Assembly: GCA_963676515.1 (NCBI GenBank)
Contig: OY781061.1
Span: 868,001 to 932,000 of the forward strand
Length of the DNA stretch: 64,000 nt
Source: G963667145 sp963676515 [NCBI: Candidatus Cloacimonadota bacterium]
GTDB lineage: Bacteria; Cloacimonadota; Cloacimonadia; G963667145
Reading direction: 5' to 3'
Part shown: piece by piece, positions 1-15,000 of the stretch
How the letters are laid out: each line of letters opens with the position of its first letter
How positions within the stretch are numbered: position 1 is the first letter of the stretch
Program-made: the position numbers and the translations under genes
Notes under the pieces: generated by a model
The model's database searches: none
What the model saw: the letters and a program-made list of their open reading frames with translations, nothing else
Told to the model about the DNA's origin: nothing

Positions 1-3000
1 GTATCAGGTAGAGGCTGTGTGCGATAACGGTGCGACGGGCTACTCTGAGTATGTGGATGCTACCGATAGTGTGGCAGCGACAGGATATGTTCAGCTGGGA
101 GAGGTGGAAGCTGTCTACGCTAGCAAAGGGAAGTATTATCAATACATAGATGTTTCGTGGGATGCTGCGGCTTTAGCCGATAGCTATGCGGTTTATCGCT
201 TGGACATGTCATCTGGAGATGATAAGTCAGATTTCCTCTACTATGGTAATGATCCTATAGCTACAGTGGACTCACTGCGGTATCTTGATGTTCCGCCAGA
301 TGTGAATGCTTACTACTATCGGATATTGCCGTGCGTGTGGGTAGATGGCAATAAGATGGAAGCGGAAGCTTCTAAGGAGCTCTTTACAGATGAGCCGAAG
401 GGATGGAGGGCTCTGGAGCCTCCGGTGATGGACTCGATTACGACGCACTTGGTGGACACTATCGAGATTAGTTGGGACAAGCTAACTGATGCGGTGAGCT
501 ATCGCCTGTATAAGCAAGAGGTTGATTTGTTCGGCAAGGTCGACCCAACCTTCTTAGTGGCTGTGGGCGACACGATGATTTATCAAGATGTGATATCGCA
601 AGAGTATGCGGGGCTTGGTTATTATTACTTCGTGCAAGGGGTAACGGCGACTGGTCAGACGACAGCACTGAGTGATGCCTCGGATGTGGGAGCGGCTAAG
701 CTGTACCCAGTGCAAAGCATAGATATGACGGTGATATCTGCGGATGATAAGGTGCAAGTTACTTGGGTGGTTGCGGACAATACCGACTTCGTGCGGATTG
801 AATATGCTTCAGCATCAAATACAAATGCGGGCAAAGTTTTCTCTGCGGAGTATGATAGCTGGAGACCGAACTTGAGTGAGGGCGAGTGGGGCTATGTGAG
901 CATCGTGTCTATCGGCAAATACAATGAGTCCGAAGCGGTGAGGGACAGTGTGCTAGCACCGCTGAAAGCAGTGGAAATCATAAGCATATCCAGAGGCAAA
1001 GATGACACGATACAGGTGGTGGTGAAGACCAACAGAGAACCAACTCTGATAGCTGTATATCGCTGTGATGACTATGAGATTTGTCAAAACTCCGAAGATT
1101 CTCTCTACGCTTTCTCGCAAAGGGGAAGCGAGGGTGTTGAGAAGGTTCTCTTCTCTGCAGCAGGGCTAGCTCCTACGAAACCATGGGTGCAAGATGGAGA
1201 TGAGTATCAGCTCAACGATGTGGATGCTGCTTTAAATAAAGGTCAGAAATATTTTTATAGAGTAAATTATACGAGGGATGCGTCAAATGTCGTTTGGTCG
1301 GAGATGTCTAGCTACTCTAGCCAGACATATGGCTGGACGACACCAGAAGTGCCTGTGATAGATAGTGTGAGCAAAAATGAGCTAGGGGAAATCGAAGTTA
1401 AATGGAATCAGGTTGCTTATGGCGATGCTTATCGATTGTCCAAGAGCTGGGTGGAAGATGGAGTGCAGATGTATGATACGATAGCTGCTTCCAACCAAAA
1501 AAGCGACACTGTATATAGTGATGAGAAGGTGATACCAGGGAAATACTACACTTATGCTGTTCAGACTTATGTGCTCTTGAGTGATGCTTATTCTGCTCTG
1601 AGCCAAGCTGATAGTGGCTATGCGAAGCTAGTGGCACCTATTATTGATGCCTCCAAAGGTTTGTTTGAGGACTCTGTTCGGCTGCGGTGGGATGTGGGTG
1701 AGGGAGTAAAAGACCCGGGAGCAGGAGCAGAGCAGTTCATAATCTCCAGAGGGTCGGCTAGTGTGTCTGCATTGTTGCCGATAGATACGATAGATTATGG
1801 TGGAGAGCTAGAGGTCGTTTATTACGACACACTAGGGCTAAGTGCAGATGGCTTTGACTTCTACTATTATCGGGTGTCTGCAGTAGCTGGAGGCTTGACT
1901 TCTGAGGCGTCAGAGCTTGATTCTGGTTGGGTGAAGTTATCGCCTGTTTACGATTTGGCAGCTACAGATGGAAATTATACAGACAGTGTCTATATCACTT
2001 GGACGGTGCCGATAGCCTCCAAGAAAGATGAGATAGTGTACACTATCTATCGTGATGGGATAGACCCCGTTGGTGAAGTGACGGGATTGGATCATTACGC
2101 AGACAAGAATTTCCCTGATGGGGAGAAGGGCGTGCTACACTCTTATAAGGTTTCGTATCACCATCCAGACTTGGGGTACTCTTGCGAGAGTGAGGTTGAG
2201 ACTGGCTATACCAAGCTGGCGACACCGAGAAAGCCAAGTGTCTCTTATCTGGATGAAGATATTGAAGGGATAAGCGTTTCTGCTTATACGGTGCAGAATG
2301 CGGACAGCATTTATGTTTGTAGGTACAAAACTTTTACTAGTGACGATTATACGGACACTATCCTCGTCTTCGATGGTGCTAGTAGCGAACTTTTTGTGGA
2401 TGACGATCTTTTCACTATGCAGGATTACGAGTATTATTGTATAGCGTGGAATGAACTGAGTGGCTTTTCTGAGCCATCGGTAAGAGATACAGGTAAATCG
2501 TTCTTATTCCCACCGAGGATTACGGTGAGCGAAGATATGTACTTTGACTCAATTACGATCAGCTGGAGAGACTACACTCACAAATCTTTTACCATATATC
2601 GTGATACTGTAAATAGTGAGCCAGGTAATGATAATAAAATAGCAACTTTAGAAGAGGGTGCTAGCAATGGGGTATTTGTAGATACAGCTGAGAGTTTGGG
2701 TGTGAGTGATGGTGTGAGCATGGGCAAAGTTTATTACTATTGGGTGCGAGCTTTTGCGGATGAAGGTAGCACGCAGTATAGCAAGACAAGTGAGATGGAT
2801 TATGGCTATCTGAGCTTGGCGACACCAGAAGGGCTGGAGTGCAGTAAGGCGACAAAGCCTGACACTGTAGAGATAAGATGGCTATCATGCCAAGATATAG
2901 AAGATTATGTTTTTCGGAGATACTCAGGAGTGAATGAGGGCGAAGTGTTTACAGATTTTGCTGTGAATAGGGACGAGTGCCTCACCAGTGGAGATACGCT

Positions 3001-6000
3001 GATTTATTATGATAAAGATCTGTTTACGGGCGACATCTTTTATTATTACAAAGTGAGAGCTCAAATGTCCGAGCCGTCGCTGAACTTGATGGTTTACTCG
3101 GACTATAGTGATATCGATTCTGGCTGGAAGAAGCCGGCTGCTCCTCGCGAGTTTGCGGTGTCCAAGGGATTGAATGCAGACACTATCCGTCTGGAGTGGA
3201 GCACCAATAATGTGTATGCTGGCAACGAAATGCATATCTATCGTGCTACGACTGCTGATGGATTTGCCGATGTAGCGTATGACACTGCGGATGCTGCCGC
3301 TGGCGAGTTTATGGACACTGCCGCCCTAGTGAATGGGGTGTATTATTATTACAAGATATGCAGGAATGCGCTTGGCTTTGGGTCTTCTTTTTTCACGGAT
3401 GTCGATAGTGGATATCTGTTGCTGCCCGCACCTACTAATGTGCAGGCGAGCGATGGCGACTATCTGGACACGATAAGGGTTCGCTGGGATACAGTGCCAA
3501 TGACGAGCGGATACACGGTGTATCGTCGCTTTGTCTCAGGTGCTACTCAAGAAACGCAGATAGATTTCCCTTCTCAAGATTCGGTTTATCTCGACACTTT
3601 TGTGTCTGCTTTTTATGGCTTGAGGGCGTATTACAGAGTAGAGGCTTATAATGATGTAACGCAGGACAATCTGCTTTCGCTTATCGATTCTGGATATACT
3701 CAGTTGCCAGCTCCCCAAAATTTCTCGGCGACATATCGCACTACCTATGATGCGGTGAAGCTAGCGTGGAAGATGGTGAAGAGAGCTGATGAGTATCTGC
3801 TGTTTGTGGGAGATAGCCTGACCAATCTGGAGTTGTTGGATACTTTCTACACGGAAGAAGCCTTCGACTCGGTCGGCACGCGGATAGATTATGGGACGAT
3901 TTATTATTACAAGGTGTTTGCTCGCAATGAACTGACGGAAGGATTGCTTGAAGATAAGCGGAATTACTCTGAGATCGACTCTGGTATGGCTGCGATGCCT
4001 GCACCTGTGGGATTGCAAGCGGAGAAGGCTAAGCACGAAGACACGCTGTTTGTTAGTTGGTCGAAGCTGGATTACATAGAGGGTTACAGCTTGTATTACG
4101 ACACATTGCAAGATGCTGGTGGTTACAAAAGGTTGTTCTATCTGGATGGTGCTGATGATACACTTGCAGGCGTGGACAATAATAACTTCTCGTCCTTGAG
4201 ACAAGATAAGAAATACTACTTCAAGGTGCGGAGTGTGGGCAAGAATGATAGCTCGGAGTTAAGCGATTGCGACTTCGGGTATCTGGCTTTGACACCTCCA
4301 GCACAGCCACAAGTGAGCCAAGACAGCCTTGACTTCATCAAGATAAAGTGGGAAGACGAAGATTACGCAAATGGCTACACGCTGTATAGGATAAATTCCG
4401 CTAAGGACACGGTGTCTGTGGGACTGGAGATGACGAAGTTTAGTTCAGGCGATAGTCTCTATGTTAAAGATTTTTCGATAGTCCCGGGTGGTATTTATCG
4501 CTACTACTTAGTGGGCACGGGCGATGTGTCGCGTAGTTTGCCGAGCGAGGTGAGCGATAGCTGCTGGCGGCAGTATGATGCCCCGAATGTTTGGCTGGAA
4601 AACGACCCCGATAGCCTGATTACTGGCAGGTTGATAGTAAAATGGGACGAGTGGACGGAAGCTGCTAATAGGATGGTGCTAGAGTATTCCATTTCGCCTA
4701 TATTTTCTGATCGCACTAAGAAAAATATAATTTCGAAATTTACTAGAGATGAGCTCACGGACAATGTAGAGCAAGCTAATCTCTATTATTTGCGGGCGAG
4801 AGTTTATCGGGATGGGGGTTTTGGTGAGATGATAACCTCTCCGTATAGTCAGGTGGACTCTGGCTATTGCCGATTGGACACGCTTACTAACTTTACCGCA
4901 AGCAAGGCTAAGTGGAAAGACAAGATTGTCTTGCATTGGGATACTCTGCCTGTAACGAATGATATGGGCTGGAAGAAGTATCATATTATGCGTAGCGACC
5001 TGAGTGATGAGGGCGTGCTGGTGACGGATGTGGACTCCTTCGTGGACGCAAGCATAGAGATAGGTAAAATATACAGCTACAAGGTGAAGGTGGTTACCGA
5101 GAAGTTTGGTGAGTCGCACTATAGTCTGGAGGACACGGGGTATGCCGATTTGCCGACACCTGCACTATCTAGCGTGGAGGAGACCGATGGGCAAGACTCT
5201 TTGCGTCTGGTGTGGTCTTATCCTGCACAGGCTGGCGAGCTGGTCGATTCGTTTATGGTCGCTCGTTCACTGGGCTTGACATCATATTTTGTGGTAAATA
5301 CATTTCCTCTGGATAAGAGTAGTTTACAGATAGAAGATTTGGGGACGATGGTGCAGTACACTTGGGTGCAAGGCGGTTTGGAGAGAGCTAAGACTTACTA
5401 CTATCGTTTGCAGGCGTCTTCCACGACAATAGATGACAAGTCGGATTTTAGTGATACCTTGTCAGGGAGCTTGTCTATGCAATCTCCAGACTTGGTAAGC
5501 GTGAGCAGAGGCGACTACAACGACAGCATCGAGTTGCACTGGACACAAGTGGATGGAGCTAAGAATTATCTGGTGTATAGGTCGAAGAGTGTAGATGGCT
5601 TTGATGTGGGGATGAGCGAAATAGAGATGGTAGACGACACGAGCTATGCCGATACTGTCAAACCTAGTGCAGAGCCCAAGCAAGGTGAACCATATTTTTA
5701 TAGTGTTCGAGCTAGGAATACTGATGATGCATATGTTGTGCATTTGTCTGGTTTTAGTGATGTTGACTTTGGATTTGCCTCTATGGATACTGTGGCGAAT
5801 TTCACAGTCGCCAAAGGTGACGATAGGGAGAAAATAGCTGCCTCTTGGAAAAAGGTGGATGCTGGGGATTACTCGCCGCTTTACACTCTCAGGATGCTTT
5901 CTGCTGCAGTGTCTGGCACGGTGGTAGATTCTCTAGTGACTTCCGACACTTCGCTCGATTTGCGTTCTACGGGAGCTTTTGGCAAGAGCTTGATTCAAGG

Positions 6001-9000
6001 AAAGGTTTACTATTTCAATGTGCAGGCGAAGATAAATTTGGGGACTTTGAACGACACTGTTTATTCCGTTATCTCTCGGGTTGATTCTGGCTATACACAA
6101 GTGTTCCCTCCTACGATAAGTGCGACTTATGGCACGCTGCTGGATACTATCCGCATCAAATGGCAAAAAGAGACAGAAGTGGCGATGGACTCTGTGCGGA
6201 TTCGCTGGTCTGCGGACAAGAGCAGTTGGGATAGTGTGGCTGTGGATTATTCCTCCGCTAAGGTTGACGATACTGTTTATAACTTGGTGGTAGGCGTGGA
6301 TTTGGATAGTGCTTATATCGGATTGCCTTTGTATATCGGAGCGAGGTTTGAAGAGCCGAAGAGCAACTCAAAATATGTGCAAGTGATGGGAGCGACCAAG
6401 CTGCGAGGACCGCAAGATTTAACCGCTAGCAAGGGGATTTCAGCCGACACATTGACGGTGAGCTGGCAAAATTACCGTGGTAATGCTGAGAAAAATGATG
6501 ACAATACGGACTTGTACACATTGTATATAGCCGATTCCGCCAACGCTATTTTTGACGAGACGAAGATAATAAAAGAGGTTAGCAGGGAAGATGCATCTTT
6601 TTATAGCTTTGATCTTACGCTGACAAACGAGGTCGGCAAGTTGCCGGGAATCTTGTATTATTTCAAGGTGGGCGGTAGTAGCAAGATGCTAAGTCTGGCT
6701 GACTCGATGAGCAATATTGACTCGGGATTTGTATTACTGCCGAAGCTCACCATGAGTGAGTGTAGCCACGATTTGAATGGGAAGATCGAGGTTTCGTGGG
6801 CTTTGCCGAGCACTCTGGAGGACTACAGCGAAGCTTATGAGAGCTATGGATTGCAGATAGAGGTAGCTAGAAAGAGTGCAGCTGGAGCGTATGAGCTGGT
6901 GGACAGCTTCCAAGGGTTGGATACCTTGAGTTTTGTGGACAGCTCTACAGCTTTGGAGACAGGGGTAGATTTCTATTATCGGGTGCGGCTGCACAGTAGC
7001 CGACTGGCAGATATTGTGGCAGGCGACAAGGAAAGTTCCTCTTCGCTGTGGAGTGACTCTCTGCTCGGGACTTGCATCATCTCTCTTTCCGAGATTCGCT
7101 TGGAGAGCGAGGACTCTTTCTATATCGATAGTGTCCGTATGGAGGTGCTCAGGGCGAACAAGGTGGACAGCATCATCATCAAAAGAGAGGACGAAGATGG
7201 CTCTGCGGACACGATATTGGCGAGACTTGTGTCTGATGATTGTGGTGTAGATGATGGGAAATATTTTGCTTTCACAGATACAGCAGCCTCTCTGCAAGAT
7301 GGTAAGCTCTACAACTACTATGTGCAGACGAAAAAGAATGCGGAAGTCTCTGAATGGGTAGGACCGCTTGAGGCTTATACGAAGTTGGATACTTGCCAAA
7401 ATCTCAATGTATCCAAAGGGATTTATGAGGATAAGCTGAAGCTTTCTTGGAAAGCAAAAGCTGAAGCGGAGGGTTATGCTATATTTGTAAAAGACATCTC
7501 TAGCGGTGAAGACTCGATGATAGTTGCTAGCTTTACATCTGCGGATGAGTCTGTGGCAAGGTTCGTGGGCGATTTGGATTATCCATTTGCTTATGGTCCT
7601 AAATACTCTCTGGGTGTAGCCGCTTACTCTTATAAGTTTGCTTCTAAAAAGGTTTATTCGGACATCGTCTGGGATACGGGCTATCTAAGACCGCAAAAGG
7701 TGGACTCTGTATGGCTTTCTCACAATCTGAAAGACAGCGTAACCGTGAAGTTGCGTTACTATGGCGGACACACTTTTGTGATAAAACGGAAGCGAAAAGG
7801 TGACACATATGTGGATATAGAAAGTCCTGTGTGGACTTCTACGCCGATAGCGGGGACTACAGATAGCTACTATGTCTTTGTGGATAGCTTGGGCGGAGCA
7901 GACAGTCGCGTGAACGGAGCTTATTATTACTATAAGATTATGGCTGAAAGGACTGGCTATAAGGGCAGCTCGGACACCTTGTTTACAGAGAAGCTCTCTA
8001 TGCCTGCATACAGCCAGATAGACACCGTGGGAATTGTCGAAATCGATTATCCATCGGTGGACTCTTTGCCGATAAAGCTCAGTCAGTCAAATTTGGTAGA
8101 GCACTCGATCGCTGATATTCGCTATAGGTTGTATCGTTATGCCGATGAAGGATGTGCGAGTTTGTTGGACTCTACGCCTCTGGCAGATACTGCTGTTATC
8201 GTCTATGCTTTACAAGGTGATGGTAAACCAAAGAAAGGCGTTCCCTATTGGTTCAAGGTGAAAGCGGAGGCTTATGAAACGGCTTCCGACTTAAATCCTT
8301 ACTCTGTCTCAGACTTTACTGCTGGTGTGTACAAAGGTGGCATCACTTTGCCTAAGCCGACTATGAAGGAGATCAGGGTAACTGCTGATGCGAATGCAGT
8401 TTACTGGAAGAGCTACCCTAGTGATGTCGCACCACTAGATAGTGTCCGCTTGTATCGGAGCTTTAGTGGAGGAACTTTCGAGTTTGTTAAGCATTACTCA
8501 GGCACGCCACCTGCACAAGTTTGCTTGGACACCATCGCTAAGTATGGCGAGCATGTAGAGTACTATGTGCAAGCGGTAATCAACAATGGTGGAACAGGCG
8601 ATGAGCAAGTCTCAGTAAATAGCGACACTTTGGATTGCTACTGCTATTTGCCTGTGCCAGACAGCTTCTCGGCGAGCAGAGGAATGTATGCCGACACCAT
8701 AGAGCTTAGCTGGAAGTGGAGCTTCGCTAAGGCACAAGTGGACAGTGTCTTGCTCTCTCGCTACAAATCGGGTGTGTGGGACACGAGCTACACTTTCGCT
8801 AAAGCTGACACGCCTTACTACGATACAGCCAACATCTTGGAAGGCGTAGAGTACACCTATTATGCTAAGAGCAAGAAAAATAACTCTGCAACTTACTCTC
8901 CAGTAATTTCTAGCGATAGTGCTGTAGCCAAAGGTTATGCACGCTTCACACCTCCAGACACTCTCACTGTGTCGAGGAACGCTTATAGCATCTCTTTGAG

Positions 9001-12000
9001 TTGGGGCTATAAGGCTGGAAAGGCAGATACGACTGATGATGTCCGCTATGCAGTGGTGAGGAACGACTCTCAGACTGCCGAGTGGAAAGAGAGCGGTGTC
9101 TTGGATACAGTGGATGTGGGTGATGAGGAATTCTACATGGATGCGAGCGTGGTGCATGGGATGGTGCGTTGGTACAAGGTGGCAGCCTTCAACGACATCA
9201 GCAAGGAGAAAGTGCTCTCTGCACCAGTGCAAGGATTTTCTTTGCTAAACCCTGTGCAAATCACCCGAAACGACCAAGGTGTGAGTGCGAGCCAGATTGT
9301 AGTGACATGGGAAGAAGACCCAGCACACGAAGCTTTCTTTGTGCAATACTCTTTAGACGAAACTTTGGACGCTAGAGGAGCTTTTGCTCATCCTATTGCA
9401 GATAGTGCTGGCTCTTTTGAGTCGTCTGCTTACACTTATACTTCCGACACGATAGATCCTGCCGACTCACTCGTGGGTAGGAAGCTCTATTGCCGAGTTT
9501 GGGCTCAGAACGACTTTGGCAAGAGTGAGCCGACACAAGTGGAGGTCTGGACGAAATTGGGAGCACCAGAGATACTAGTTGTGTCCGATGGGACTCTGAA
9601 CAATAAGATGTCGCTAACGATAGAAAGAGCTTGTGACTCTGCAGCCGACCAGAGTATCAGATATGAGATATCTTATACAAAAGATGAAGCAGAACTCTTT
9701 ATGAATTATTATGATTTAGATTTGGCGACGGCTTCCGCTAGCGGCGATACGATCTTCGACACCATAGATGTGACCGAGCAAAACGCTGGTTATGTCTATT
9801 ATGTGGGCGTGAGAGCTGTTAATGATCTGTTCGGTACGACATCGGATGCGACAATAGACAGCGGATACTCCAAACTGCCGAGTGTTGACCTCTATACTAC
9901 TCCTGCACCGATGGAAGGATTTATTCGCCTGTCATGGGAGAAAAAAGATATCGGTGGAGACTCGCTTCGCTATATGGTCTATCAAAATTCAAGTCCAAAT
10001 CCTGAAATAAAAGCTGGTATCTACGACACCACAGATGACAATATACTTAGCTATGACGACACCACAATGACTGTGGCTACCGACTATGAATACTGGGTGG
10101 TTACGAAGGTTATTAACCGTGATTGGGGGAATAGCAATATTCAGGAGTCGGACACTTCTAACCATATCGTGCAAAGTGCTAAGATTGGCTATGTAAAGAA
10201 TTTGAAGCAGGTGGAAGATTACAGGATTGATTCTATCAACTTATTTTGGGATAATATAGAGAGTGTGGACTCTTATGTGATATACAGAAATGACGAAGAT
10301 GTGGTCTCGGAAGCTTATGCTTTTGATACTGTGGATTATGACACCGAAGTGAAAAATTTTCCATATTATTGGGATAGCAAAGATAGCATAAAGAACAACC
10401 CTGGGAAGGTTTATTATTACTGGGTGGCTGGCAAAAAGGCTGCGGATATTGGACCTCTGGCAGATGATGGCGTTTTCGGCTTTACCAAGCTGGAACTAGC
10501 TGACTCTGTGTGGGCTAGTAAGGGGACGGATGCTACCAAAATGGTGCTTACTTGGAATAATTCCGATTATGCTACTGCTTACAATATTTTTTACGATACA
10601 TTGGACTCTGGCGGTTACGACTGGCTGGCTAAGGTCGGCATCAAGGAAGAAGACACTACTTACAATTTGTATCGCAGTCAATTCAGCTCGCAGTTCGAAG
10701 ATGGAGTGAGGTACACATTTAGGGTTCAGCCTGTGAATAGCTATTGCACAGCCGATATTTCCGATACGAGCGTGGCAGAGGATACGGGTTATTTCCAATT
10801 GTCGTCGGTGGACTCTTTCTACTTCTATTTCGATAGTGTGCGGTTGGATACCATCAAGCTCCATTGGGCTAAGAAATTTACTGATGACCTCTATTATCAC
10901 CTCTATAGAGCGGAAACCAGAGATGGGAATAAAACTTTTGTAGATTCTGTAAATGTGGATACTGGCTACTATGAGGACACAGAGCTCACTTTAGAGGGCG
11001 GCAAAGTTTACTATTACTTTATCAAGACCACTGCCAAAGGGTTTGAGGGTGCGGACTCGGATACTGCAGAAGTAAGCACTTTCAACCTTGCACAAAACAT
11101 ATCTATCGAGGGTGGAGGAGCTTGGTCTAGTTTGCCTATGTCTGCGGAGCTCTTGGTGTCGGGGGAAATGTCTGGGACAGATAATGTGGAAGCAAATAGC
11201 TTTTCTGACTCCATTGTAATAAAATGGAGGAAGGTGACCAACGCCGAGAAATATTATCTGGTGGCAGATACAGCCAAAGATTACGAAATTTCTGCTGCTC
11301 GCTACAAGTTGCTGATTTCCTCTGATGACACCGCCTATACTCTGATGAACCCGACTTTGCAAGTTGCCGATTTGGGTAAGAAGCTCTATTTCAAGGTAGC
11401 ACCGCTGAACTATTTGGACGATTATTCCTCCGAGAGGGCTCTCTTTACGGATACGACCTCTGGTTTTGCTTTGTTGTCGTCGCCCATAAATTTACAATTG
11501 ACAACGGTCAATCCTAGCAGCTATGTGCTTAATTGCAAATCTGTGCTGAATGCGACTCAATATGAGCTATGGAGAGATGGACTTTGCGTGGACACTAGCT
11601 TTACTACCGCTCTTGTCGATACAACCATGCGACCGGGAGATACCGCTTGGTATAAAGCAAAAGTTTATAACACCGCTACGGGGCACTCTCCATTTGGTGA
11701 TTCTGTGTTTGTCCAGAGCAATCCACTGTCACCTGTCGGAGTTACAGCGAGCAAGGGCACATTTGATGACACCATCGCCATTAGTTGGACGATAGACACC
11801 ATGGTGCAAAAGGTGGAGAGATTTTATGTGTACGCGAGGAATATAAATTCTCTGGGTAACTTTGTAAAGGTTGGCGATACAGTTGCAAAGTTGGAGCAAG
11901 ATAGGGACACCTTGTTTGATATTAGCTTGGCGAGAGAAGTTGGGCAGAAGTATGTGTTTAATGTGAAATCTTATAGAAACGGGAGATATTCTGCTGCTTC

Positions 12001-15000
12001 TACCGATGTCGATACAGGCTGGAAATCTATCCCCGATCTGGAGGAGCTACAAGCCGACACTCTGGAAGCTAGTGCCTCTTTTGTGAGCGTAAGCTGGAAG
12101 GCAGTGGATGGACTTGCTGCAGATGGTAGGTATTTACTCAAGCGGGTAGGGACTTTTGACACCGTTTATTTTGATGATATCGCAGATTCGCTGTATGATG
12201 ACTATAGCACTGCAAAAGGGATGGCTTACAAATATTATGTGAAAGCTTACAATCCTGATTATGTGGATGTCACCCAAGATATAGAAATCTGGAGTAACGA
12301 TAAAAACGACGGCTTCGTGAGCGAGAACTGGTCGGACAGTGCTTATGGTGGTCGCCGATTTGCCACGCCAGAGCTGGAGATAGCACAAGAGAGCAACGAC
12401 TTGTTGCAAGATACTATCCAGCTAAGTTGGAGTGCGTATCCATTGGCTACGAAGTTCTTGCTGGCTTGCGACACTTCTAGCGATTTTGCTGGCGATGTCG
12501 ATACGGTGCATATCTATAACAACGCTGATGGCGATAGCAGCTCTTACAATTACTCTGCTGAAGGAACTCTGGCTGAAGGCGAGGTTTACTATTTCAAATT
12601 GCAAGTGATAGACTCTGGTGGAGTTGCCCCTGTGTGGGACTCTGTGAGTTCTCGTTGGTCATCGGTGGATAGCGGCTGGTCACAGCTGAGTCCTCCTACT
12701 GGTCTGGAAGCGACGGATAGCATTGCCGATAGCATCCTCGTGACTTGGAGCAAGTCGATAGTGCCAGATGTAGATTACGAGGTGCGGATGACAGGTGAAG
12801 GCGAGGCGGACGAAACCGAGAGGATTTCCGACACAGCTTATAAGTTTTATTCTCCGTTTGATGAAGATCAAAAGAGCTTTGTCGTCAGGCAAAAGCATTC
12901 GGTCTTCGGTGTGTCCGACTGGAGCGACACGGCTTGGGGCATCGGCAAACAGTCGCCACCCGAGTACTTGTCCAGACCATCCAAGGGTAAATATTACGAT
13001 AGTATCTATTTCATGATGGACGAGCCTTCTAGATTGTTGGGACAGATGAAGTACAAAATCTATGTCAGTGTGGATAAAGATGCGACACCTTTTAGCAGTT
13101 CTGCTGATTTGTCTGGTGTTTACGATAGCACAGATGGTGATTTTGCTTACTCTCTGCAGGATACTTCGCTTACGAAGAACGATTGGTTTGGCAAGAAGCT
13201 CTATTTCCGTGTGGCTTGGCAAGTGTCTGGTCAGGAATTGTATAGCGATAAGGGTGTCATAGATTCTGGCTGGAGCAAGCTCTTGTCCCCAGAGGGATTG
13301 GACACGCTGGGTGTGGGCACTCTGGATACAGCTGTTGTGGCTCTCAAGTGGAGCAGTGTCGCCAATGCCGAGAGCTATGGAGTGGAGAGGAAAAGATATA
13401 GTGACAGTGATGACGAGTATTCTTTCTTGAAAAAGGTCACGGACACAATTTGCCATGACACTATAGAGAAAAGTAGCAGACATCACGCTTTCCGATACAG
13501 AGTGCAGGCTCTCAACGACTTGTCTGACGACACAGATGAAAGCGTAGTAAATAGCGACTCTAAGTTCGCTGAGTTGTCTGACACCCTCTATCCGAATGTC
13601 TATCATGTGGAGAGCTTGTCGGCGAGCAAGGGTGAGTATGTGGACACCGTGAAGCTGAGCTGGACTGGTTGTCTGGACACGCCATACACTGTGGTGCGTA
13701 TGCAGAAAGCTGCCAGCGGAGGTTTCGACTATGCAGGTATAGTTGCGGTTATCAGCGGGCAAAATAAAACTGACGGCTTTGAAGATGAGGTGATAGCAGA
13801 TAAAGAGTTAGAGCCCGGCAAATGGTATTATTACTATGTTTACCTAGATGGCGATATGGCTGTCTATCGGGATTCTATAGATTCGGGATATGCCCAGATA
13901 CCAGCTCTGGAAGCTGAAGATTTGTGGGTGAACAACGACACAGCCGATATTGTGATTGATCTGAATGCGGAGTCTGTGCCAAGTTTTGACACAGTAATCA
14001 AAGTGGCGATTAGCACAGGCAAAAACTTCGTAGATAGCGTAAGATTTTACAATCTGGAAAGCGGAGTAGAAAAAGATAAAGGCTCTGTGCAAGTGGGCGG
14101 AGCAACGCCGACGGACACCTTTGAGTTTATACCAGATAGTTTCGGTGTGCTGGACACCTTTAGGTTGCGAGTGGTCAACGATGTGGTTGCTGACACCTAT
14201 TTCACGGTGGTCTCTTTCACGCCTTTGCGACCAACGGACAAGGTGGAAGTGCAAGACGATGGCAGTGAGAGCGATACCATAAAAGTGAGTGTAACGAAGA
14301 GGGACGACAACAGCGAGAAGATAGATTCGGTCGTATTGCAAAGAGTGGAGCTGAGCAACACGAGCAAGGTAGAGAGGCTGGTTTATCCATTCGATGCAAG
14401 CAACGACACGCTCGGTGATAGCACCGTGGTCAGGGGCAAGAAGTATGTGTATAAGGCTGCCTACTATAGCAAGCTCACGGGCTTGTCTGAGTTCAGTAGT
14501 AGCGATGACACAGGTTTTGCGATGCTGGCTACGCCAGTGTTCGATACTGTCACTAAAGGCACGAGTCTTGATACTATTTCGCTCGTGTGGCACAAAGTGG
14601 AAGATGCCATTGGTTATAATATCTATAGCCGTGATGTGGGTGAGAGCGATTACGAATTGCTGGTGGACGAGAATGTGCTGGAAGGAGCGAGCGATACCGC
14701 TTATGATGATACGCGTAGCCATATAGCTTGTACATTTGTCTCTTACAAGGTGCAAGCGGTGGGTGTAGACACCAACTCGGCATTATCGGTTGTCGATTCT
14801 GGTTCTCTCGCTTTTGATCGAGTGCGGAATTTGAGCTTTATGGGCAAAAAGAAAGATACGATCAAGCTCCAATTTAACATTAGTGCGGACTTGGCTTTGG
14901 ATGCAGCTTTCGGTGATAATGGCGTGAAGCTGTATCGCTGGGAAGATGTGGATAATGCTGATGATACGACAGATCATAAAGTGGACACTTCGCTTTATGT

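Noticed and set aside
17-19. GTG at 17 as the start of the giant gene
   Set aside because: The frame is open to the left edge and the residues before it continue a normal Fn3 strand, so the gene is simply cut by the window.
12680-13762. Antisense frame of 360 codons inside the giant gene
   Set aside because: It lies opposite Fn3 repeats and has no ribosome-binding site or recognisable motif. Long antisense frames here come from the biased Asp/Ser/Tyr codon use of the sense gene.
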